Below are positions 57,278-64,000 of a stretch of DNA of 64,000 nt, in pieces. The first letter of the stretch is position 1; the number at the start of each line of letters is the position of its first letter. The DNA lies in assembly GCF_900108405.1 (NCBI RefSeq), contig NZ_FNXG01000006.1, positions 81,637-145,636 on the forward strand, written 5' to 3'. The notes below the pieces were generated by a model. The model was not told where the DNA came from. It made no database searches and was given only the letters and a program-made list of their open reading frames with translations. This DNA is from Paracoccus alkenifer (GTDB taxonomy: Bacteria; Pseudomonadota; Alphaproteobacteria; Rhodobacterales; Rhodobacteraceae). The position numbers and the translations under genes were made by a program.

Positions 57278-58534
57278 ATGCTGACTGACGCGGGCATCAA
57301 AGCTCTGAAACCAAAGGACAAATTGTATAAGGTCGCTGACCGTGACGGTATGTATGTCGCGGTCAATCCCTCGGGGGCGGTCGTGTTCCGGTATGACTAT
57401 CGCCTCAATGGGCGGCGGGAGACGTTGACGCTGGGTCGATACGGTGCAGGCGGCCTATCTCTGGCGCGAGCGCGCGAGCAGTTGATAGACGCGCAGCGGG
57501 CTATCGCGGAAGGGCGGTCGCCCGCGCGCGAGAAACAACGTGAGAAGCGCCGTATCAAGGAGGCAAAGAGCTTCGGCGAGTTCGGCGAACGCTGGTTGCA
57601 GGAGGCGCGGATGGCGGACAGCACCCGTGCGATGCGTCGTTCGATCTATGAGCGGGACATTCTGCCGACCTTTCGGAACCGGCTGCTGACGGAAATCAGC
57701 CCCGACGATCTGCGCGCGATGTGTGCAAAGGTGAAGGGGCGTGGAGCACCGGCCACCGCCGTTCACGTCCGCGACATTGTGAAGCTCGTTTATGCCTTCG
57801 CAATCCTGCACGGGGAAAGGGTGGCAAATCCGGCCGATGAGGTAGGGCCTGCATCTATCGCAACCTTTGTTCCCAAAGACCGCTCACTATCGCCTGCTGA
57901 AATCCGGGTCATGCTGGGCCAGCTTGAGCATGTGCCAACGCTGCCGACAATCCGGCTCGGAATGAAGCTGTTCCTGCTCACCATGGTCCGAAAGAGCGAG
58001 TTGCAGGACGCGACTTGGAATGAGGTCGATTTCGAGAACGCAGTCTGGTCGATCCCGAAGGAGCGGATGAAGCGATCCAAAGCGCACAACGTCTATCTCG
58101 CGCAGCAAGCAATCGACATTCTCATTGCGCTCAAGACCTGCGCCGGCAATTCCAAATATCTGCTGCCATCGCGCTACGATGCGGATGCTCCCATGTCGCG
58201 GGCGACCTTCAACCGCATAACCACCGCTGTCGTGGCGCGGGCGAAGAAGGAGGGCTTGCCGCTCGAACCTTTCACTGTTCACGATCTGCGCCGAACAGGC
58301 TCCACGCTCCTGAACGAACTGGGCTTCAATAGTGACTGGATCGAAAAGTGCTTGGCGCATGAGGACGGGCGCTCGTCCCGTGGCATCTACAACAAGGCGG
58401 AATATGAGCACCAGCGCCGCCATATGATGCAGGAATGGGCGAACCTCGTGGACGCTTGGGTGGCGGGCCAGAAATACGTGCCGACGCTGTATCCGCCGTC
58501 AATGGACCTGTTGGTGCCTGAACCTAGCGTTTGA
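57278..58534 (+). CDS. int: tyrosine recombinase/integrase, P4-like
   Basis: 418 residues. N-terminal DUF4102-type arm-binding domain (MLTDAGIKALKPKDKLYKVADRDGMYVAV in outline), central core-binding domain (about 100-185, SFGEFGERWLQEARMADST), and catalytic domain with Arg (TMVRKSEL), HDLRRTGSTLLNELG (His-xx-Arg), His in LAHEDG and Tyr in GIYNKAEY. It would recombine at the guaA 3' end. The C-terminal end overlaps the convergent AlpA-like gene by 11 bases. Confidence 0.95.
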   Translation: MLTDAGIKALKPKDKLYKVADRDGMYVAVNPSGAVVFRYDYRLNGRRETLTLGRYGAGGLSLARAREQLIDAQRAIAEGRSPAREKQREKRRIKEAKSFGEFGERWLQEARMADSTRAMRRSIYERDILPTFRNRLLTEISPDDLRAMCAKVKGRGAPATAVHVRDIVKLVYAFAILHGERVANPADEVGPASIATFVPKDRSLSPAEIRVMLGQLEHVPTLPTIRLGMKLFLLTMVRKSELQDATWNEVDFENAVWSIPKERMKRSKAHNVYLAQQAIDILIALKTCAGNSKYLLPSRYDADAPMSRATFNRITTAVVARAKKEGLPLEPFTVHDLRRTGSTLLNELGFNSDWIEKCLAHEDGRSSRGIYNKAEYEHQRRHMMQEWANLVDAWVAGQKYVPTLYPPSMDLLVPEPSV

Positions 58535-58796
58535 CGGGCCGGAATTTCCTGAGCTTCACATCGGGCGACGGCGCGCGTCTGATAGCTTTCTCTCTGGAGG
58601 CTTGGCGACGTTCTTCAAGCCAAGCCTCCACTTCGGCGAGGTCCCAAACCACACACCGGGCCGTCAAATAGAACCGCTGGGGAAATTCCCCCCGTTGCTC
58701 CATGTCGTAGATTGTAGTGTCGGCAAGGGGAACGAGTTCCCGAAGCTGATGCCTGCGAATCGTCCGTTTACCCAGCGCGGATGTCGGATCACTCAT
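58524..58796 (-). CDS. AlpA-like excisionase/transcriptional regulator
   Basis: 90 residues. RTIRRHQLRELVPLADTTIYDMEQRGEFPQRFYLTARCVVWDLAEVEAWLEER in outline is the MerR-like winged helix of AlpA proteins, which control integrase genes and excision in mobile islands. I chose the ATG at 58796 because GAGG lies 8 bases upstream; earlier ATGs at 58802 and 58817 have poorer spacing. It converges with the integrase gene. Confidence 0.85.
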   Translation of the reverse strand: MSDPTSALGKRTIRRHQLRELVPLADTTIYDMEQRGEFPQRFYLTARCVVWDLAEVEAWLEERRQASREKAIRRAPSPDVKLRKFRPVKR

Positions 58797-58941
58797 GTTC
58801 ATAACCTCGGTAGCCATGTTCGACGGGATTCCGAGCAACTGGAGGTCCCCGAAACTATGCGAACCATGGAGTGAGGTCGCCGGCATGTAGCGTGCCGCAT
58901 TTGCGGTGATGCGCTGGCGGCACCCCTGCCGCCAAGCGATC

Positions 58942-59163
58942 CTAGCGTGCGGCTCGCCGTGCCTTGGCGAAACCGCGATCCGTGGCGATGAAGCGTTGAA
59001 GCATCGGCACGATGAGCTTGACGGGATCGGTGACGGGCTTGCCGCTTTCACGGGCCAGCACCTCGGCATAGTCGATCAGATCGCGGTGAAGCGGCGCGGG
59101 TAGCTCCACGGTGATCTTCACGGGCTTGTCGTCGGGGAGCGGGCCGAGTTTCAGCTTGGTCAT
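58942..59163 (-). CDS. DUF2274 protein of the conjugation cluster
   Basis: 73 residues: MTKLKLGPLPDDKPVKITVELPAPLHRDLIDYAEVLARE in outline. This short protein with a PVKITVELPAxLHxxLxxY core always appears to accompany trbI in alphaproteobacterial trb clusters. It resembles ribbon-helix-helix regulators in its beta strand and helices. Begins 2 bases from the trbI stop, same strand. Confidence 0.88.
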   Translation of the reverse strand: MTKLKLGPLPDDKPVKITVELPAPLHRDLIDYAEVLARESGKPVTDPVKLIVPMLQRFIATDRGFAKARRAAR

Positions 59164-59165
59164 GG

Positions 59166-60293
59166 TCAACCTCCTGCCGGCTCGAACACAAGGTCGCGGG
59201 TGACGATGATCCTGACCGGGAAGCCCGGCCGGATGGTCAGCGTCGGCGCAACCTGCAACTGGCGTTGGACGATCTGCTGGCCCGCCTGATTGACGGTATC
59301 CTGCGCGCCGTCTCGGATAGCCCGGATAAGCCGGTCCTCGTCGCTGGTCGCCAGCTCCGCGCCGACCGCAAGCAGCGTGGACAGCCCGGCGGCCTTCATC
59401 AGATCCCACCAATGGTAATCAACCCCGTCTTCCAGCCCGGCATAGCCGCTGGCGTCCGCGCCCGGCAGGCGCTCAAGGACGATGGAACGGCCGCCCGGCA
59501 GGATCAGGCGATTCCACACCAAGAGCACCCTGCGCTGGCCGAAGGTCACGCCGTCATCGTATTGGCCGATGATGCGCGTTCCCTGCGGGATCAGGAGCAG
59601 GCTGCCGGTCGGGCTGTCATAGACGTTCTCGGTCACTTGCGCCGTGATCTGGCCCGGAAGGTCGGAACGGATGCCGGTGATGAGCGCAGCCGGGATCACG
59701 GCCCCGGCCTGAAGGATGTAGGGCGATGCCGGCGGCGCGACACGATCCGGCGCGACGGTCTGTCGGTCCACGGGTCCATTGAGGAAAGCCGCGTGGCGGT
59801 CCTGTGTCGCGGGCTGTCCGCCGAGGCCAAGACCGGCAAGGCCGGGCATGGCCGTCCCTGCCGGCGCTGCCGTGCGCGGGCCGGACTGGAAGAACACATT
59901 GCTCAAGCGCGCGGCTTCTTCCTCGGCCCTGCGGCGTTCTTCCTCGGGATCGACGGCGGGCGTCGCCATGACGGGCGGCACGACTGGTTGTCCCCGGTTC
60001 TGCGCGTCGAGAATGGGGCGGCCCAAATCTCCGGGCAGCGCGGGGCCGAGCACCGGCCCGCTATAGTCGCTCGGCAAGCCGGACAGGCCGTCCGCCGTGG
60101 GGCGGTTCTCGGTCGAATAGAGTTCGTCACCTCCCGGTCCTGCATCGCGGGTCTGGAGTGCGTAGATCAGCGCGCCGCCGATGCCGAGCAAGGCGACAGC
60201 GCCGACGCCTGCCAGCATCTTGCGAGACAGGCGGGTGACGCGCGGCGTTTCGGCGCGCAGCCGCATGGGGGCTGTGGTGTCGGTATCGGTCAC
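59166..60293 (-). CDS. trbI: TrbI/VirB10-family conjugal transfer protein
   Basis: 375 residues. One membrane segment (MLAGVGAVALLGIGGALIYAL, about 23-43), a Pro/Ala/Gln-rich periplasmic linker (about 60-190), and the conserved VirB10 beta barrel (ILQAGAVIPAALITGIRSDLPGQITAQVTENVYDSPTGSLLLIPQGTRIIGQYDDGV in outline). It spans the envelope as the channel core. GTG at 60293 overlaps the trbG stop (GTGA) and has GGAGG upstream. Confidence 0.93.
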   Translation of the reverse strand: MTDTDTTAPMRLRAETPRVTRLSRKMLAGVGAVALLGIGGALIYALQTRDAGPGGDELYSTENRPTADGLSGLPSDYSGPVLGPALPGDLGRPILDAQNRGQPVVPPVMATPAVDPEEERRRAEEEAARLSNVFFQSGPRTAAPAGTAMPGLAGLGLGGQPATQDRHAAFLNGPVDRQTVAPDRVAPPASPYILQAGAVIPAALITGIRSDLPGQITAQVTENVYDSPTGSLLLIPQGTRIIGQYDDGVTFGQRRVLLVWNRLILPGGRSIVLERLPGADASGYAGLEDGVDYHWWDLMKAAGLSTLLAVGAELATSDEDRLIRAIRDGAQDTVNQAGQQIVQRQLQVAPTLTIRPGFPVRIIVTRDLVFEPAGG

Positions 60294-61285
60294 GAGGACG
60301 ATCCTCCCGTGGTCGTGCTGGCTGGTTCTGCTGCGGCCTGCGTCGGGTTGGTGCGGACGATCCTGACGACCTGCTGGCGGTTGCCGCTGCCAAGGCGCAG
60401 CTCGGCCGCACCGAACAGGCGGTCCACGATCAAGACGTTCTGGTGGATGCGGGAATTGACGATTTGCGGCTCGCCGTTCGCGCCAAGCACGAAGATGGGT
60501 GGCATTTCGCCCTGCACGATCCCGGCCGGGAAGACGACATAGACGCGCCGGCCATCGTCGAAGACGGAGACGGGCCGCCACGGCGGGCTGTCGCCCTGCA
60601 CCTGCAAGGCGTAGCGATAGTTCCGCGCCGCCTCGGCAGGGATGATCGGCGCAGCCGGAACAGCTCGGCGCTGGCCCGGCGTTGCGGGATAGGCCCATGC
60701 CACGGCCGGCATGTAGAGCGATTCCCGCGCGCGCAACTCGATCATGTAAGTGCGCCGGTCGGTGGTCACGACAAGGTTCGTCGAAATATCCGGGCGTGTC
60801 GGCTTCACGAGGATATGGACGCGGCGGTTTGCGCCGCTGCCGCTCTCGGTGTCGCCGATGATCCAGCGGGCGGTGTCGCCGGCCGCGATCGGCCCCGCCC
60901 CGGTCAGGCTCTCGCCCGGCTCCAGGGCGATGGTCGTGATCTGCCCGACTGCGGCATAGACCTGATAGAGCGCGCCTTCCGACCAAGGGAAAATCTGGAT
61001 GGCATTGTAGTAGCCCTCCCGGCGCGGTTCGACACGGGCGGCGGCATTGGCGTTCTCGACACGGCCGGTCGGCGTGCCTGCGGCGATGCCGCCGCGTGCG
61101 ACGGTCCATGCCGGGGGCACATGCAGCGGCCGGGGCGTGTTGTCGGTTGCCGCCGCCTGCACGGTCGGCAGCGGCGGCACGCTGGCGTCATAGCTGAATT
61201 GCGGCGTCCGGTTGGTCGCGCAGCCTGCCAAAGTAATTGCAAACGCCGTCGCAAAAATCGCATAGGTTAGCGACTTCAGGATCAG
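60290..61285 (-). CDS. trbG: TrbG/VirB9-family conjugal transfer protein, start unclear
   Basis: About 331 residues. A lipoprotein signal (TYAIFATAFAITLAGC, lipobox LAGC) leads to the VirB9/CagX domain: EGYYNAIQIFPWSEGALYQVYAAVGQITTIALEPGE in outline, later YRYALQVQGDS and VYVVFP. It forms the outer-membrane collar of the type IV channel. In frame there is no ATG, GTG or TTG between the open upstream sequence and the signal peptide; the coordinate given uses a CTG at 61285 (another at 61279), without a ribosome site. The strong ribosome site here belongs to the opposite-strand gene. The gene may be non-functional or depend on readthrough. Confidence 0.75.
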   Translation of the reverse strand: MILKSLTYAIFATAFAITLAGCATNRTPQFSYDASVPPLPTVQAAATDNTPRPLHVPPAWTVARGGIAAGTPTGRVENANAAARVEPRREGYYNAIQIFPWSEGALYQVYAAVGQITTIALEPGESLTGAGPIAAGDTARWIIGDTESGSGANRRVHILVKPTRPDISTNLVVTTDRRTYMIELRARESLYMPAVAWAYPATPGQRRAVPAAPIIPAEAARNYRYALQVQGDSPPWRPVSVFDDGRRVYVVFPAGIVQGEMPPIFVLGANGEPQIVNSRIHQNVLIVDRLFGAAELRLGSGNRQQVVRIVRTNPTQAAAEPASTTTGGSSS

Positions 61286-61303
61286 TAAGGAGGAACCGAC
61301 AGA

Positions 61304-61681
61304 ATGGATTCTGTGCCGACGATTGTTGCCCGGTATATCGACGCCTACAACAGGATGAATGTTCAGGCGATGCTCGACTGCCTGTCGGGCGACGTTCGGT
61401 TTATCAACAGATTGAACGGAGAGACGACGAACGAAACGCACGGGATCGAGGCATTCCGCGCGCTGGCGGAACAGGGCGTCCAGTTGTTTGCTGAAAGAGA
61501 ACAGACGATCCTCGACTGTATCGCGATAGACGACCGTGCAGCCGTGCGCATCGGCTATCGCGCCAAGGTCAAGACCGACCTGTCCAATGGCTGGAAGGCC
61601 GGGCAGGAGATCGAGATGACGGGCACCTCGTTTTTCATGATCTCCGAGGGAAAGATCAGCGAGGTGATTGATGCAAGCTGA
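61304..61681 (+). CDS. SnoaL-like (NTF2-fold) protein inserted in the trb cluster
   Basis: 125 residues. VARYIDAYNRMNVQAMLDCLSGDVRFINRLNGE in outline, ending TSFFMISEGKISEVIDAS, is the SnoaL/NTF2-like alpha+beta cone, found in small enzymes and unknown stress proteins. TAAGGAGG lies 8 bases before the ATG. It reads opposite to all trb genes and sits exactly between trbF and trbG. Function unknown. Confidence 0.88.
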   Translation: MDSVPTIVARYIDAYNRMNVQAMLDCLSGDVRFINRLNGETTNETHGIEAFRALAEQGVQLFAEREQTILDCIAIDDRAAVRIGYRAKVKTDLSNGWKAGQEIEMTGTSFFMISEGKISEVIDAS

Positions 61682-61686
61682 GGTTT

Positions 61687-62376
61687 TCATTGGCTCATCT
61701 CCCGCGACCACGAAATTGCATTGACGTAGATTCCCAACGGATTGGCGCGCAGACGCTCGGCGTCTCGCGGCGGCTGGATGACGATGGTGAGGATGGCCGT
61801 CCATCGTTCCGTGCTGGAAAGCTGGCCGTTCTCGAAATGGCGTTCGGTCCACGCGACGCGGAAGCTGTTGGGGGACGCCCGGATGACGCTCGACACCTCG
61901 ACGGCGACCTGCTGGCGGCCGACCTTGGCAAAAGGATCATTGGCGCGGGCGTAGTCGTTGAGCGCCGCCGCGCCGCGATCTGTGGTCCACTCATAGGCGC
62001 GAAGCCAGTTCTGACGCACAATGATCGCGTCGGCCGGGATCGCGCGCACCTGCTCGATGAACCGGCCGAGATGGAAAGCAATCTGCGGATCGGTCGGCCG
62101 ATAGTCGGCGTTGGCAGGCGCGACGGTCTGCGCCTGACCGAGATTATCCACCTGCACCACCCAAGGCACCACGGTCCCGCGTGCGGACTGCCAGACCAGC
62201 GCCGAGGCGAAGCCGGCCGAAAGGATCAGCGAGCCGAACGCCATGAAGCGCCAGTTCTTCGCCTGAACGCGGGCCGAGCCGATGCGCTCGTCCCAAGCCT
62301 GCGCGGCCTTTTGATAGGGCGTCTCGGGTTCCGGCGATTTGCCGTAGTGGGTTGTTGGTCGTTTGAAGATGCTCAT
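61687..62376 (-). CDS. trbF: TrbF/VirB8-family conjugal transfer protein
   Basis: 229 residues. One membrane segment (FMAFGSLILSAGFASALVW, about 44-62) and the periplasmic VirB8 domain with VVPWVVQVDNLGQAQTV and RWTAILTIVIQPPRDAERLRANPLGIYVNAISW in outline. Nucleates the inner-membrane complex. The start overlaps the trbL stop by ATGA. Confidence 0.95.
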   Translation of the reverse strand: MSIFKRPTTHYGKSPEPETPYQKAAQAWDERIGSARVQAKNWRFMAFGSLILSAGFASALVWQSARGTVVPWVVQVDNLGQAQTVAPANADYRPTDPQIAFHLGRFIEQVRAIPADAIIVRQNWLRAYEWTTDRGAAALNDYARANDPFAKVGRQQVAVEVSSVIRASPNSFRVAWTERHFENGQLSSTERWTAILTIVIQPPRDAERLRANPLGIYVNAISWSREMSQ

Positions 62377-63758
62377 GAGCGGTCACTTTCGGAAAGGTTG
62401 ACGGAGGAACCGGAGCCGTGGCTGTCGCCGGAGCGGACGGCATGGGCGGTCATGGTGGTGCCGTGGTTGAGGGCCTGCCGGCGCTGCATCCGCTGCGCCC
62501 ATGCCGGAGGGCTGCCCGCCGGGCCGGATGGAGCGGCTGCGGGATCGGCACTCGCACCGCCGACCGTGCCCATGGTCGAGCTGCCGCCAGTCGCGCCGAA
62601 GCCGGCCTTTGCGCCAGCGGAGAAGCTGGACTTGACGCTTTCGCCTGCTTGCGATGCTGCGCTGGAGGCCGCGCGCTTGAGCGGCGAGATAGCGGCCGAG
62701 CCTGCCGCTCGGGCGACACCGCCGAGGCCGGAGGCAACGCCCGCCGCCCCGGTCTGGCCGAGCGAGCCGAGGCTATAGGCAGCGGTCGCCGCTCCCGCGG
62801 CGGTAGCGCCGCCGCGAACGGCCGCGGCTCCACCGGACAGGGCAGCAGCGCCGCCCTTCGCGGCAAGCATGGCCCCACCGCCAGCCGCCGCACCGCCCGC
62901 AAGCACCATGCCGCCGGCAGCGAGGCCGGTTCCTACGGCCGCGCCCGCGCCGAGCTGAGGGCCACCCGAGACGATGCCGTTGGCGATACCGGGGCCGAAG
63001 ATGCCGAGGCCAAGCAGCGACAGCGCAGCGAGCACAATCGCCATGGCGTCGTCGATGCTCGGGGTCTGGCCGCCAAAACCGGCCGTGAATTGCGAAAACA
63101 AGGTGCTGCCGATGCCGATGATGACGGCGAGCACCAAGACCTTGATGCCGGAGGACACCACGTTGCCCAAGACCTTCTCAGCCATGAATGCGGTCTTGCC
63201 GAAAAGGCCGAAGGGGATCAGCACGAAGCCGGCGAGCGTGGTCAGCTTGAACTCGATCAGGGTCACGAAAAGCTGGATGGCGAGGATGAAGAAGGCCAGC
63301 ACGACCAGCGCCCATGCGAACAGCAGGCACGCGATCTGGATGAAGTTCTCGAAGAACGCGATCCAGCCCATGAGGTCGGAAATGGAGTCGAGCAGCGGAC
63401 GGCCGGCATCGAGGCCGGTCTGCGCCACGCGACCCGGTCGCATAAGGTCGGCAACGGAAAAGCTCGTCCCCGATGCCATGAGGCCGAGGCCGGCGAAACT
63501 CTCGAAGACGATCCGGGCGAGGTTGTTCCAATTGCCGATGATGTAGGCGAAGACGCCGACGAACAGGGTCTTTTTGACCAGCCGCGCGATAATGTCGTCA
63601 TCCGCGCCCCATGCCCAAAAGAGCGCGGCGAGCGTCACGTCTATGACGATCAGGGTGGTGGCGATGAAGGCGACCTCGCCGCCGAGCAGGCCGAACCCGC
63701 TGTCGATGTAGGAGGTGAAGACCCCGAGGAAATTGTCGATGACGCCTGTGTTGCCCAT
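62373..63758 (-). CDS. trbL: TrbL/VirB6-family conjugal transfer protein
   Basis: 461 residues. The first ~290 hold six or more membrane segments (VAFIATTLIVIDVTLAALFWAW; IIGNWNNLARIVFESFAGLG; FTLI...GFVLIPFGLFGKTAF; AIVLAALSLLGLGIF) in the VirB6/TrbL order; the C-terminal ~170 residues are a Gly/Ala/Ser-rich disordered tail typical of TrbL. A polytopic channel protein. ATG at 63758. Confidence 0.93.
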   Translation of the reverse strand: MGNTGVIDNFLGVFTSYIDSGFGLLGGEVAFIATTLIVIDVTLAALFWAWGADDDIIARLVKKTLFVGVFAYIIGNWNNLARIVFESFAGLGLMASGTSFSVADLMRPGRVAQTGLDAGRPLLDSISDLMGWIAFFENFIQIACLLFAWALVVLAFFILAIQLFVTLIEFKLTTLAGFVLIPFGLFGKTAFMAEKVLGNVVSSGIKVLVLAVIIGIGSTLFSQFTAGFGGQTPSIDDAMAIVLAALSLLGLGIFGPGIANGIVSGGPQLGAGAAVGTGLAAGGMVLAGGAAAGGGAMLAAKGGAAALSGGAAAVRGGATAAGAATAAYSLGSLGQTGAAGVASGLGGVARAAGSAAISPLKRAASSAASQAGESVKSSFSAGAKAGFGATGGSSTMGTVGGASADPAAAPSGPAGSPPAWAQRMQRRQALNHGTTMTAHAVRSGDSHGSGSSVNLSESDRS

Positions 63759-63760
63759 GG

Positions 63761-64000
63761 TCAGCGCCCTTCGCTGGATTGCGGCGTGGCAGGCGCTGGC
63801 GTGCGGCCGAGGAAGCGGTCGCGGGATTCGGCCCATGCGGCGAGGCAGTCGGCATCGCTGGCGGCTGCCTCGCCGAGCTGCTGGCAAAGGCGCAGGGTTT
63901 CGCGCAGAGGGTCGGGCGGTGGCTGGAGGGCCGGCGCAGGGGGCGGCGCGGAAGGTTCGTCCTTCCGCGCCATGTCGATTGCGGTCGCCGTGACGGCGAT
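63761..64000 (-). CDS. TrbK-alt-like conjugal transfer protein, partial
   Basis: The frame runs off the window end, so the N-terminus is missing; 79 residues are visible. The first visible residues IAVTATAID end a likely membrane segment, followed by a Pro-rich stretch and the conserved CQQLGEAAASDADCLAAWAESRDRFL with two Cys, as in the TrbK-alt proteins encoded next to trbL. It stops 2 bases before the trbL start. Thought to be envelope-associated. Confidence 0.8.
   Translation of the reverse strand: MAVTATAIDMARKDEPSAPPPAPALQPPPDPLRETLRLCQQLGEAAASDADCLAAWAESRDRFLGRTPAPATPQSSEGR

Larger units (their letters stand above)
56935..64000. mobile_element. integrative conjugative element inserted at guaA, left end
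   Basis: Directly after guaA come a tyrosine integrase, an AlpA-like regulator, DUF2274 and trbI, trbG, trbF, trbL and trbK-like genes of a trb-type mating-pair system. The guaA 3' end is a known integration site for genomic islands. The start coordinate marks the end of guaA as the probable attL core and is approximate. The right end, relaxase and cargo are beyond the window. Confidence 0.88.

Overview
The window is high-GC DNA from an alphaproteobacterium, most likely a member of the Paracoccaceae/Rhodobacteraceae close to Paracoccus. This rests on gene content: a B12-dependent ribonucleotide reductase with an NrdR box, an NDUFS4-type complex I accessory subunit, dnaX-ybaB-recR, a YdcH-like DUF465 protein, a leucine-catabolic cluster and a guaA-linked trb-type integrative element. 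No 16S rRNA is present, so the genus is an inference.

Region 1 (1 to about 12100) is the late end of a prophage. It runs from a tail-tip (J-like) protein cut by the window edge, through small tail accessory proteins, a tail protein with eight DAPD repeats, a baseplate-like protein and a lysis module, to an accessory end. A HicAB toxin-antitoxin pair with its own palindrome sits backwards inside the tail cluster. The accessory end carries an AT-richer gene for a P-loop plus cytidine-deaminase fusion of the DcdV/AvcD anti-phage dCTP deaminase type, a divergent 56-residue gene and a membrane-anchored unknown.

Region 2 (about 12300 to 57000) is core chromosome: one-carbon metabolism (fhs, 5-formyl-THF cyclo-ligase), nrdJ, mgtE, hisN, an efflux operon with an RbbA-like ABC fusion, sodC, uvrB, an orphan ParA, the SRP RNA, nudC, dnaX-ybaB-recR, hsp20 and tRNA-Arg(TCT). 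It continues with a leucine/isovalerate degradation cluster on the minus strand (isovaleryl-CoA dehydrogenase, acyl-CoA synthetase, both methylcrotonyl-CoA carboxylase subunits, a GST, HMG-CoA lyase, methylglutaconyl-CoA hydratase), tRNA-Val(TAC), a ThiE-like gene and guaA. A short GGATATTT-centred motif recurs in four intergenic gaps of this region.

Region 3 (guaA 3' end to 64000) is the left end of an integrative conjugative element inserted at guaA. It has a tyrosine integrase preceded by five TGACGGTAT repeats, an AlpA-like regulator, DUF2274, and a trbI-trbG-trbF-trbL-trbK mating-pair block read toward the integrase. A SnoaL-like gene of opposite orientation lies between trbF and trbG, and trbG appears to have lost its normal start there.
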